Shown here: in pieces, positions 46,896 to 58,859 of the stretch
Layout: each line of letters opens with the position of its first letter
Position numbering within the stretch: position 1 is the first letter of the stretch
Assembly (NCBI GenBank): GCA_035236585.1
Contig: CP141132.1
Location: 26,619,445-26,683,444 of the forward strand
Length of the DNA stretch: 64,000 nt
Direction of reading: 5' to 3'
DNA from: Warburgia ugandensis
Lineage: Eukaryota > Streptophyta > Magnoliopsida > Canellales > Canellaceae
Position numbers and translations under genes: made by a program
The notes under the pieces: generated by a model
Databases searched by the model: none
What the model saw: only the letters and a program-made list of their open reading frames with translations
What the model was told of the DNA's origin: nothing

Positions 46896-48180
46896 ATGGA
46901 TGATCAACAATTAGGGTGTAACTCACCTGGTGGAACTATTAAAGGTGATCAAGGCCCTCCACTCGTCACGAAAGAGGGCCCACCACCTCTAATGAATAAT
47001 GAATATCTACCTCCACCTAGGAGGACTAATCATCTACCAAATAGTGATTGGAGAAGAAATAACAATAAGAAGTAAGACTAACAGAGTGAAGATGTGGAAA
47101 ATGATTTATATCAAAATTTTCATCGTAGAACTCTAAAAGACTACCTTTAGCCTACATACACCAGTACATCATCTTGCATTATTCTTCCTCAGAATGCTAG
47201 TGCATTAGAATTAAAAGTGGGAGTTATCCAATTACTTCCCAAATTCTATGGGTTAGATAGTGAAGTCCTTGCTTGGACCTTAAAGAGTTTGATGAGGTAT
47301 GTAGCACGTAGGAAACACAAAATATTGGTCTAGATACTATAAGGCTTAAACGTTTTCCATTCTCTTTGAATGAAAAAGCTAAAATGTAGTTTAATGCACT
47401 GCCAACAAGTTCTATAAGGACCTAGAATAAAATGAATAGGTAATTCTTGAAAAAAAAAATTTCCTACACACAAAACAAATACACTCTGTTGTAAGATAAT
47501 AAACTTTATTCAGAATGATGAAGAATCATTCTACCAATGTTAGGAAAGGTTCAAGGATCTATTAGTCACATGCCCACATCATGGCTATCAACCATGTCGC
47601 ATCATTAGCTTCTTCTATGAAGGACTCGATTCTAACATGCACCAGTTTGCAAAGATGATGTGCAATGGCAACTTTCGAAACAAACAACCAGATGAGTTGG
47701 AACAGCATTTGGAATGGCTAGCTAAAATTGCATAGAACTGAGTTGACTCAAAAAGAGTGGAACATCTAGATAGGCCCAAGCCCACCACCACCCATGTTAG
47801 GGGAGGCATGTATGCCATGTTTGACAAAGATGAACATCATGTTAGGGTAGCATCCCTGGCTAGAAAAGTAGAAGCCATAGAAATGGGGAAGAATAACTCT
47901 AAAAAGGATGAACAAGTATGCAACATCTATGAAAGTACCACACATCTAACTCAAGAATGTCTAACTATTCTAGCATTTCAAGAGGTACTTCATGATCAAG
48001 CTAATGCCCTTAGTACTTATAAAAGACCTTTCTCCTCATACTTAGAGAATATAACCCCAACTAGAGAAACCATCCTAATTTTAGTTGGAGAAATGGACCA
48101 ACTAGCAATGCCACACAACCTGGCCCATACCAACCTCAACAACAAAACCAAGGATACACTATTCTAGGCCCATACCAAAA
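46896..48180 (+). pseudogene. Athila gag
   Basis: ATG at 46896 opens a short frame rich in Asn and Pro. Conserved gag blocks follow in shifting frames: RTLKDYL-PTYTSTSSCII, IQLLPKFYGLDSE, NIGLDTIRLKRFPFSLNEKA, CHHGYQ-like ACPHH, FFYEGLDSN and RNKQPDELEQHLEWLAKIA. From 47757 one frame stays open to 48167 (HLDRPKPTTTHVRGGMYAMF). The zinc knuckle is CNIYESTTHLTQEC (about 47920-47961), whose second Cys is Tyr, so RNA binding would be impaired. Confidence 0.85.
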
Positions 48181-49730
48181 ATAAACTCATAGATCTACTG
48201 CTCCTGGACCTTATATGCCCCCACCTAGAAGGTCTGTAAAAGATAATTTACATCAACTTAACCAAAACTAGGAGAAAAAAACTTGTCCATTAGAAGTTGA
48301 ATTAAAACAAGCCACACAGTCTGTGAATGAAATGAAAAATATGATGAGTCAAATGATGCAAAATATGGAAAAAGGAAAGTTTCTAGTTCAACAGCAACAT
48401 CACCCTAAGGGTGTGCATATGGTTAGCAATAATGCACCTCATGCATCATCAAGCTCTAGCATGGAATAGACTAAGGTTGTCACTATTTTTAAGATTTGTA
48501 AAATAATTAAGAAACATGAGCCACAAATGAATAAATAGGTAGAAAAACCTACTAAAGTTAAAGAAAATTCTAAAGAGAAGGACCACACTTCACTTATAGA
48601 AACATGTTCTATTCTTACCATTCCCATAGAGGTTGCTTCAAGTTCCAAAGTTTGCCTCTAATGATGAGATTTTAGAGATTTTCAAGCAAGTGTAGATTAA
48701 CATACTAATCTTGGATGCTGTAAAACAAATCCCATCATATGCCAAATTCCTAAAAGACCTTTACACCTTAAAAAGAAGATTAAATTTTCAAAAGAAGGCA
48801 TTGTTGATTAAGTTAGTTCCATTATTCAACATCATAAACCACCAAAATACAGCATCTAGATTCCCCACTCTTATTTGCATTATGAGAAACTATAAGAATA
48901 ATCAAGCTTTGCTTGATTTAAGATTTAGTGTTAACCTACTACCATACTCGGTATGTGAATAGTTAGGTCTATGCGGGATTAAACCTAGTTCTATTACAAT
49001 CTAGCTAGCTGACCATTTTTTCAAGATACCGAGAGGGGTAATATAAGACGTGCTTATCTAGGTAGAACAGTTCTATCTTTCACGTAGATTTTCTAGTTCT
49101 GAATACACAATCAGTTGTGAATGAGAAGAATGAAATAGCTATCATCTTGGGATGACCATTCCTAGCTATGTCCAATGCCTTAATTAACTGTAGAAATGAT
49201 GTCATGAAACTGTCCTTTGGTAATATGACGTTAAAGCTAAATATTTTCAACATTTGTAAGCAACCTGGTGAAATCACTGATGACTTGCACAGTGTCAATA
49301 TGATAAATTTAGTAGTGCAAGATTAATTTCTTTCATCTTCCTTGTTAGACCCACTTGAGGCTTGTTTGGCCCACTTAAATGAGTTTGATGAGGATTAATA
49401 GAGAAAATTAATGCCCTCCTTAATTCTGTTCCAATCATAGACACAAAATAATGGAAACATTATTTCAAGGAACTTTCACCAAGGGAGTCCACTCCCCTTC
49501 CATCATCAATAGAACCTCCTAAGCTTGAATTGAAATCTTATTTAGGAGAAAAAGAGACTTTTCTTGTGATAATTTCCCCACAATTAGAAACATCCTAGGA
49601 GAAAAAGTTAATAGACAGTTTAAAGGAATAAAAAGGTGTTATGAGATAGACCATCGTCAATATAAAGGGCATTAACCCTTTAATTTGAACCCATAAGATA
49701 TTTCTGGAGGATGAAGCTAAACCATGTTGT
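48181..49730 (+). pseudogene. Athila gag-pol linker and protease
   Basis: A linker with many stops is followed by KQIPSYAKFLKDLYTLKRRL (about 48720), a phrase typical of Athila. The protease region then reads NQALLDLRFSVNLLPYSVCE (about 48900-48960), where the active-site DLG is DLR. LGLCGIKPSSIT, KIPRGVI, NALINC and KLSFGNMTLKLNIF-like text follows in mixed frames to about 49300. The rest to RT is degenerate. Confidence 0.8.
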
Positions 49731-52389
49731 CAATTATAGAGAAGGTTAAATCCTAATATGAAGGATATGGTTAGAACATAAATCCTTAAATTGCTTAATG
49801 TGGGAATTATCTATCCCATAAGTACTAGCAAATGGGTAACTCCAACTCAAGTAGTTATAAAGAAGTTTGGAGTGATAGTGATCACTAATTCCAACAATGA
49901 ATTAATTCCTACTAGAGTTAGCATTGGTTGGCATATGTGCATCGACTATAAAAAGTTGAATGTTGTCCCTAGGAAGGACCAATTTCCTTTACCCAGTGTA
50001 GATCTAATGTTAGAAAGGGCTACAAGGCATCAATTTTATTATTTTTTGTATGGTTATTCAAGGTATAAACAGATAAAAATTGTACCCAAGGATGAGGAAA
50101 AGACCACCTTTACATGTCCTTTTGGCACTTTTGCTTACAAAAAGTGTCATTTGGATTATGTAATGCTCTTGACATATTTTAAAGCTACATGTTGAGTATC
50201 TTTAGTGATATGGTAGGGAGAGTCTTAGAGGTTTTCATGGACATCTTTTCTATTTTTGGTGATTCATTTGACACATGTCTTAAAAATTTAAGAAAAGTCT
50301 TAAGTCATAGTAAGGAAAAGAACTTAGTGCTTAATTGGGAAAAGTGTCATCTCATGGTTCCTAATGGAATTGTCCTTAGGCACATAGTGTCTTCCAAAGG
50401 TGTAGAGGTAGATAGAGCCAAAGTTGACCTAATTACCAACCAACCCATCCCCAAATTTGTTAGTTATATTGGCTCCTTCTTACGCCACGCAGAATTCTAT
50501 AGGAGATTCATTAAAGATTTTAGTGTAATATCTAGACCATCATGTCACCTCCTTACAAAGGATACCCCATTTGAGTGGATTGATGATTATCAAGAAGCTT
50601 TTACAAAGCTGAAAGACAAGTTGACTACTGCACTTGTCAAGCAACCACCTGACTAGAGTCTAGCCTTTGAAATCATGTGTGATTCTAATGATTATGTTGT
50701 AGGATTAGTACTAGCTAGAGAAAGAGAAAAAGTAATATGTCATCTACTATGTAAATAGGACCTTAAATAGTACTCAGGTGAACTATTCCACTATGGATAA
50801 AGAACTCCTCGTAGTTATCTTTTCTTAGATAAATTCAAGTTTTACTTGGTTGGATCTAAAATAGACATAGTCACTAGCCATTTGGCCCTTAAGTATCTTT
50901 GTTGCAAGAAAGATGCTAGGCCCGGACTAATTAGATGAATTCTTCTACACCAATAGTTTGACATTGAGATAAAAGATAAAAAAGGAGTAGAGAATGTCGT
51001 AGCTGACAACTTGTCTCACCTAATCCTAATAGAACTTGTGGATGAGTTGTCAATCAAAGACACTTTCCTTGATGAGTGCTTTTTCATGTTTCCTATCCTC
51101 CCTAGTTTGCTGATATTGTAAATTATATAGTCATAAGGAAGATTTATGAACATTGGAACAAACAAGATAAACAAAAATTCTTTTCCTATGTTAAGGATTA
51201 TTTCTAGGACCATCCATATCTGTTTAAGTACTACCCAGATCAAATAATTAGGAGGTGCGTACTTAACTTGGAATAAAATAGTGTCATCCCCTTTTTTTCA
51301 TTTAGAAGCATGTGGTGCATATTTTTTAGCACAGAAAATAGCTACAAATATTTTGCAGTGTGCTTTCTACTGGCCTTCATTGTTTAATGACAAACATGTA
51401 TTCTGTAAAGCTTGTGAGTGATGTCAAAAGTTAGAAGGAATGACCCATAGGAATATGATGCCTCTCCACCCTATCCGTGTTATTGAGGTTTTTGATTGTT
51501 GAGGCATTAATTTCATAGGTCCGATTCCCACATTCTTTTGACTACCTATACATATTTTTGGCTATAGACTATGTATCCAAATGGATTGAGGCTATCTCAT
51601 GTAGGCATAATGATCACCAAATAGTTGTTAAATACTTAAAAGAAAACATTATTTCTAAAGTTGGGAACCCTCAAGCCATTATAAGCAATAACTGTACACA
51701 TTTTTACAACAAAGCTTTTGAAGCACTCATGAAAACATATAACATTACCCATAAAGTTGCCACACTATACCACCCACAAACAAGTGGATAAGTAAAGTAT
51801 CTAATCAGGCTATGAACAAATTCTTCAAATGACTGTTAATCTGAATCATAAGGATTGGTATCTTAGACTAATCGACGCACTCTAGGCTTACAAGACTTCA
51901 CATTAAACCCCTATTGGTATGCCTCCATACTGTATAGTATACAATAAGGCTTGCCATTTTCTAGTGAAATTGGAGCATAGAACCTGCTGGGCAATAAAGA
52001 CTTTTAATTTCAACATTTATAAAGTAGGCTCACATAGAAAACTTCAACTTACTGAGTTGGAAGAGATCAAGTAGGAAGCTTATGAAAGTAATAGGATTTA
52101 TAAGGAAAATTTGAAAGTTTTTCATGATAAATACATAATGCGAAAATCCTTTACTCAAAACCAAAAGATTCTGCAATACAATTCTAAGCTCCACCTATTT
52201 CTAGGTAAGCTTAAATCTCAATGGACCGATCCATATATAATTAAAGAATTTTTTCCATATGGGTCCATACAAATTGAAGATGAAAGGACTAGCCATACTT
52301 TTAAAGTGAATGGTCAACATTTAATGTCTTTCCTAAAATATGAGAATTCAAAATTTGAGACCACAACTCTAGAAGATCTTATTTATTAG
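49731..52389 (+). pseudogene. Athila pol: RT, RNase H, integrase
   Basis: RT (49791-50656): MLNVGIIYPISTSKWVTP, CIDYKKLN, KDQFPLP, EKTTFTCPFGTFAYKK, then a frameshift; MLSIFSDMVGRVLEVFMDIF shows the FMDD catalytic box changed to FMDI; LVLNWEKCHLMVPNGIVL and EFYRRFIKDFSVISRP follow. RNase H (about 50665-51020): CDSNDYVVGLVL, ENVVADNLSHL. Integrase: YVSKWIEAI, EALMKTYNITHKVATLYHPQ; ISNNCTHF has the second catalytic Asp changed to Asn. The C-terminal part at 52111-52389 (FHDKYIMRKSF, KVNGQHLMSFL) is still open. Stops include TAG for Gln and for Trp. Confidence 0.9.
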
Positions 52390-54088
52390 GATTGAGAGGA
52401 TCTAATTCCTTTGAATCATATTTTGCATTTTTTAATTCATTGTTTTTTGCATCAGCCATATTCATTTTAAGTCCTACTTTTTAAACATTATGGACAATGT
52501 TTCTTTTAGGTTGGCATGTAGAATTCTAGCAAATTCTAGTTTTTGTTAGTTTTCTTATCTAATTTTATTGATTTTCTAAAAAATTAAAACATAAAAAAAT
52601 TGCTTTTATAAAAGAATAAAAAATTTGAAAAGAAAAATAATTTGCAAAATTTAGATCAATTCCTACACTATGATGAGAATTGGATTTTCTAAAGTATAAT
52701 CTAACTAACTTTTGCTTATTAATGGAATTGCACATGATCAATTCATTTTTTTACTCATTTTCTAAAATATTCCATGAAAGCTAAATCTTAGATGACATCT
52801 GTACACATAGTTACACATAAGCGAGTTTAAAGCCATTCATTCTTTTCAAGAGGTTATAAATATATTCTTCAGTGTGCTTAAAGTAAAATTTGATTCCATC
52901 AACTCTTAAAATTGGCCAATTTTAAGAGACATAAAGCCTACCCAAAAGGTTATATGAAACTTAGAAAATATTCTAGGTCATCATTGTTGTTAACATAGAG
53001 ACAAAAAGCCTACCCAAAAATATTGTTACCACTAGTTATTCTATTTAAGCCTTTTATATAAGCCTTTTCTTTTCAAACCAAATTAACCTTTACCTATAGT
53101 TACCTAGTACAAATTATCCATTGCTTATTTTCTTCAAAAGATAAGTTAGAGATGAATGACGAAATACTCTTAGCTACAATAATAGTAGAAAAGTGAATAT
53201 ATATATATATATATATATAAGAAATGTCCTTCAAAGATACTCAAAACTGCTAAAAAAAAGAAGAACAAAGTTTGAAGAATGCAAAAAATTGGAAAAAGAA
53301 ATATTCACTTCAATGCAAATAAAGAAGAACTGTCAACTTTAGTAGAAGACCTCTACTTACTTTTGAAGAATTTTGAATATCCTTTATACCCTTATTTTCA
53401 TAACCCTATCTTAACCAAAATTTCATCCCAGTTGAAGACCTCTTAATGCAAGGATGAATATAGTCTTGATGAGGCTATAGATAAATAGGATTTAAAAAGT
53501 AATATGTCTAAAGGTAATGACATCTTATCCTTTTTAAAGAGATCAAAAATTAAATTCCTTAGTAACTCCCATTCTTTCATGAGTATGTGTGAGATAAATT
53601 TGCTTTTATTGACTCCACTCATATATTTAAAAGAGAGATATGATTTGAACCCTTTATCTAAGAGTTTTATTTCTGAGTGTGTTTCCATTACTAAGGATTG
53701 AGGTCAAAATATATTATTGTATATGAAGACTATACACACACACTCTCTGAGATCTGAGCTTAAGTGGAATGTATTTAGCATATGAGTGGGGTTTTGAATT
53801 TTTCATTCAATTTTATTTGTATCCTAAAATTGATAGATTTATTAAAGATAATTCTTTAAGGAAAAAGTGAAGAGTGACTTGAAAATGATTTTGGAATTTT
53901 ATGAGTATATTCACTGCAAACCTCATGAGGCTTAACTCGTCCACTAGGAATAACCTAGGGGCTCAAGGACTTGTTGTATATGCTATTTACAATTGTGAGT
54001 ATCTTTGAATGTGGCAACTTGTATCAATTTTGTAATTTTATTTTTTGTATGTTATATTCAAGACTAACAAAATGCTAGATGGAGCCTG
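52390..54088 (+). other. Athila post-integrase stretch
   Basis: About 1.7 kb of AT-rich sequence with no recognisable domain. An AT microsatellite lies at 53196-53219. No clear polypurine tract precedes the 3' LTR (AAAATGCTAGATGGAGCC is the nearest text). Confidence 0.5.
53196..53219. repeat. (AT)n microsatellite
   Basis: About 24 bases of alternating AT in the Athila post-integrase stretch. Confidence 0.9.
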
Positions 54089-55553
54089 TGTTGAGTGTTT
54101 AATTTTGGATAAAATATCCCTAATCTAGCATTTAACTAGATCATCCAATCACTTAATTTTTCATTTCTAGCTTAAATTTGCATTTTTGCTCCAATTAAGC
54201 ATCCAACCATTGATTTGTAAAATTTAATGGTTAGATGATCAATAGGAGCTAATCAAATTATTAAACCATGATCAAATGATTCTAATTGAATTTTGTATGT
54301 TACAGATCAACCAGACTAAGTATTAAATGGCTTGGATATAATTATTGGACTAGATCACCATTAAGAAACAAAAGGCCACAAGGGTCCCATGATACAAGAG
54401 GAAGATGCTTAAGAAAATAAGAAAGAAATCCTATAGACTGCTAGCATGACGTGTAGGAAAGATTGAAGGCTTATATATTTGCTTTCAAGAAGAAGAAGAG
54501 GAATCAAACTAAAGAGGAAGGTGGAGCAAAGCTCTAAAGAAATGGAATATAAGGAAAGGGCACCTAAAAGGAGAGATCAAAGAATGAAAGGGTAGATGGA
54601 ACTTAAAAAGCCCATAAGCTTAAAGCCAAAGGAAGAAGTGGAGACAGGGAGACTACAGCAGATCTATTCTACACAATAGAAGTAGAAGGGGTTGCTCCAT
54701 AGGAGATCTAGCATGGAGAAACTCGTAGAGCTCCACCATAGCAGGCTGCATAGGAGGATCTAAAATGCACTCCATTGCAGGACTACTCCACTAGTTTCTT
54801 CACCATAAAAATCAAGGCAAATTTCAATTTTTCCCTCATACTTATTTAATTAATTCCAACCATATCCCTATTTTGTATTTTTTCCATTCTATCTTATTAT
54901 TATTCATGTTTTACTTTATCTAAGCTTTGTTCTATTCACAGTTAATCTAGAAATTAGTTAATCCAATCCCTCTTTTATTAAAGCCTAACTAAATCAATGG
55001 TTTAGGTTAAACCAACAAGATCACTTCAGTTCCTAATCTTGTTCTCGTTATATTTTTAATTAATCTTTAGATCTTCACCTTAGGACAGTTCCTAGCTAAT
55101 CCATTGATCCTGATCCTCTACCATCTAGAAATTTTATCTAAGTTATTCAAATTCAAATTTCTTTCCTTAGTCCATACTATCAAATTCTTGGGAGATCTAT
55201 TTAATCTAATGGTTGACTCCTTAATCAAAGATATTAATGAGCGATTGGAGGTTGTTCTACTCCAATGTGACCATATTTAAAGAAATTTGCGCGAATTAAG
55301 ATAGGAAAGTTAATTTTTAGTGTTAATTCATTTAAGTTTTTGTCTTTTTAGTTTAGAATTTTGTACTTTTGAATAATTTAATACATCTAAATTTTGAGTT
55401 CATTATTATTTAATTTCTATCATTTCTTTTAATTCGTGGACAATTAAATTTTATTTAAACTCCATTACCTTTAAACTAAATCATTGTGGGATCGATCCAA
55501 ATTTTCATAAGCTGTACTACAATAGGCCATGCACCTGAGAAAAATAATCAACA
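54089..55553 (+). repeat. Athila 3' LTR (1465 bp)
   Basis: It begins TGTTGAGTGTTTAATTTTGG and ends AAAATAATCAACA, followed by ATTCA at 55554-55558. Shorter than the 5' LTR because of the missing 345-bp segment. Confidence 0.9.
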
Positions 55554-56950
55554 ATTCAATAGAATTTAAACATTGGAATCAAGCAAGAATGGTGTACATG
55601 ATGCTAAGAGAGAAACATTGTTCATTGCATTGAAAAGATTGCAAACTTGTTGCACCATATACATTAAATATTCAAATTGGCAACTTGCACAAAAAGGTTG
55701 TAGCATTCAAAGCATGAAATAAGAAGTCTGAAATTTAATCTTTAAGCAATCTAACAACCTCTAGACATATGCACGTGAATCCCAAAGGAGAAACAAAGAA
55801 ATTTAGTGAAATAAAGATGGAATGAAAGCAAGATAATCCACTACAAAAGGATATAACAAGATAAATAATTAAAGGGAAACAAAGATAATTCAAGGGCTAA
55901 TATCTCTTAGCTGTCACTATAAGAGATAGTTGGTCTTGGATCAAAGAAAAATAGGGCAAAACCTTAAGCTAATCAACAACAAAACAACCTAGAACTATGT
56001 GCATGAATCAAAGAAGGTAGAGTCAGGCAACAAGGGAAGAAAAAATGTAAAGCAACCACCTAGAAAAGACTTTACATCTATAGGAAGGAGGCATGGAGCA
56101 CCAAGCATGGAGAAGATGTTGAAAACCTTGGAAAAAATGCAAGAGGGAGGCCCACTATTTTAGGAAAATAGGCATCTCTTCCCTATGTCTAGTGCATGGG
56201 ATGCATAGATGGTTTTATAGATTATTTTTCCTTCTAAAAATAATAAGATTTATTAATATTCTATCCTAGGGAAGATGGAAAGAAAAGATAAGAATAGGAC
56301 TTAGGATAACCATGAAAATTAGGAAGTGGAGATGGTTTTAGAAAGTGGAAAATCATTGGAAACCAAAGAAGATAGAAAATCATGAAGTGACTTGTAGAAT
56401 GGGATGTGGGAACTTAGGAAAGCGAAGTGGAGATTAGATTAGAAAGTGGGACACTTAGAAAAGATGGCTTGGAAGAGGTGATAGTAGGCAAGATTAAGAC
56501 TTGACATGGAGTTCTTTATAAGGGGAGATCACATGAAACATGTGTGATTACCCTTTCTAATTTCAACACGTTAGAGAGAGAGATTGGAGAGAGAAAATTG
56601 GAATGTAATCTCTTCTCCTATTGGTCCACCTTGTATGCATATCGTCCGATGTGATAATACCCATCATATTCCTTGCTAATTACCTCTTGAGAATCCATGA
56701 TTTGTGCATAAGGAATATTGTGTTTTTCTCCTCCAATCTTGTGGTTCAATGCGGTTTGACTTAAAATGGCTTATTTGGCTTCCTTTGATGGCTTTCATGG
56801 CTTGATGGCTTGTTGGGTTGCTCCCTTAGCTTCACGACTCACTTGGCTTGACTTCTTCTAGCTTTTCCTTGATGACTTACATGGCTCAGGTGGCTTGCTA
56901 GCTTGAATTCTTGTCTAAATGTGGTGGATTTTGCATGGATTTCACACCAG
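55554..56950 (-). repeat. Minus-strand Athila/Tat-like LTR remnant, continuation
   Basis: The right flank of the Athila insertion, continuing 43341-43906. It shares phrases with 58860-60626, for example plus-strand ATCTCTTAGCTGTCACTATA-AGAGAT at about 55900 against TTTTCTTAGCTATCACTACC-AGAGAT at about 60153. A minus-strand TATA-like TCTATAAAACC lies at about 56210. The upper limit is uncertain. Confidence 0.45.
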
Positions 56951-58106
56951 CCCATTCGAGTCACCTTGACTTCTTCCAATCATCTCTGAAGCTCATCTAC
57001 TTGCTCTGGAATTTTCTTGACCCTTGCTTGAACTTTGGAATGATGAAAAATGGGTCATGGTTCTGTAAGTTGAACTAGATCATAGATTCCCATCTTAAGC
57101 AATCTTGAACATTGGATCATCCTTTTATCACCTATAAAAGATTTAAAACACTAATTAATACCTAGAAAATTATGAAAAATCACACACTTACTCTGGATTA
57201 GCTTTTGAGCTTGCAAAATAATAGACTTTTTTTATCATTAGTTCAAAAATGCACGCCATGAATTATGAAAAAAATTCCTATAATAATGCCTTGCAATTTA
57301 TAACACATGTGCTATTAATTGTGGACTTTTTATGCAAAATTGATTAGTTGTTATTTAGCATATGTAGAAAACATTTAAATTCCTAGTTATACCTAGTGGA
57401 TGAGTTGTAGTCTTGTAAGGGTTTCCAAAAATGGTACTCATAAACACTTAAAAACCAAGAGTTTTCCAAGGAGAGTCCCTAACCCTTAAAACCCTCCAAG
57501 TTTTTTTCTTTTTAGAGAATCTTTTAGAGGAAAATATGGGAATCTGACAAGTGTTGAAAATCTTCATTAATTAGTCAAACGGGTAGATATTTTTGTTAAT
57601 GGACCCATCTTTAATTAGAGGATACAATAAGAAGTGGGACCTACTTTCACTGGGATCTCTTCCAAATCCCTTTTCCTAGTGGTCACTCAAAATGAACTAG
57701 GCACTCAGCTTCCTTAGTGGTTAGAACTCGAGAGAGAGATTAAAAGGACTCTCTCTCTCAGTTCCCCATGTCTTTTTAACCTTACCCTAAACTTTCACTT
57801 CCTTTCCTTCTAGCCAATCACAATTTTCCACCTCTCACACCATCCCATATTATGCTTTCCTAACCAACTCCCCCACTTTCCAAAAGATCCCATAACTCCC
57901 TAGTCCTAGAAAACTGTAAATACCCCTCCTACCTGAGCCTAAAAAAGAGGTAAAGAAAGAAATACTAAGAGAAAAATAGAGGGAGAACCTTGCCAAAATC
58001 CCTTTGAATTAATTCTCTACAGAAGCTTTTTCAAAGGTAATTCTCTATCCTTTTTGTCTCTATTGATAGGTCTCTCTCTCTCTCTCAATGGTAAATCTTG
58101 CTTTGC

Positions 58107-58141
<35 letters not shown>

Positions 58142-58859
58142 CTTGTTTTCTCCTTTTTTTTCTAAGTTTTAGAGTACTCTTCATTCTCCAATTAGCACTT
58201 GCCATGCTTGTGAGAGATTTCTAATAAGCCCAAGGTTTGACCAACTTTCCTTTTATGGATAAAGGTTGTCATGACCCAAAAAGATTGTCCAATCAAATTC
58301 CTTTGAAAAGATACAAGGCTAGGACACATCAATAATCAAGGGTTGGTTCCCACTTTAGTTAATTGAGTGGGCCCCATTGTAAACTAAACTAGGTGGTCAC
58401 CTTTCTCTTTCTAAGAATCTCAAGAGTCTTAAATTATAAATACTTTTAAACTACTCAAAGACTTGAATCAATCAGTGGGCCTATGATGACACTTAATCTT
58501 GGGCACCATTTTTGTCTCTTAAGTTTGGAAAGTCTCACTTACACAAAACTCCTACAGAGTCTTGTAATTTTAGAAATCCTAAGAGAAATTGGATATTCAA
58601 GATCTCTAAGACTTCTTAAAACCACAAGAATGCTAATTGGATTGGGTTTCCTAAAGTTTAGAGATTTTTCCAGACTTTGGAAATTTATCTTTCACTAAAC
58701 CAACTAAATAGATAGGTCCTAATCCAACATGAACAACAGCCCCCCACCTCCAACTAAACTACAGGGCTAGTTGAGAATTCTAAAGATTGAGGACTCTAAA
58801 ATCAATAAGAGTCTTAAAGTTCAAGGACTTTCAAACCAATTCAAGGTCCAATAATAAGT
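56951..58859. other. Region between the two minus-strand LTR-like copies
   Basis: If the flanking copies are LTRs, this is their internal region. It has no retroelement protein domains. A minus-strand stretch near 57055-56910 reads HSKVQARVKKIPEQVDELQR, a stop, then LEEVKVTRMGWCEIHAKS: coiled-coil-like but unassigned. At about 57918 TGTAAATACCCCTCC resembles the TATA region of the element D LTR on the plus strand. A CT/GA inverted microsatellite lies at 58072-58138. Confidence 0.35.
58072..58138. repeat. Inverted (CT)n/(GA)n microsatellite pair
   Basis: A CT tract (58072-58086) and a GA tract (58109-58138) separated by 22 bases. They could pair as a hairpin of up to about 15 bp. Confidence 0.85.

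Larger units (their letters stand above)
43907..55553 (+). mobile_element. Athila-type Ty3/gypsy element, complete but dead
   Basis: LTRs at 43907-45645 and 54089-55553, a tRNA-Asp-like primer site, gag, protease, RT, RNase H, integrase and a perfect ATTCA target duplication; total 11.6 kb. The RT phrases (MLNVGIIYPISTSKWVTP, LIPTRVSIGWHMCIDYKKLN) are typical of Athila. A 1.7-kb stretch after integrase, where some Athila elements carry an env-like frame, has nothing recognisable. Confidence 0.92.

Noticed and set aside
53443..53701. Facing frames of 81 and 65 codons after the Athila integrase, possible env-like gene
   Set aside because: No signal peptide, transmembrane pattern or other recognisable feature; length and composition fit chance in AT-rich DNA.
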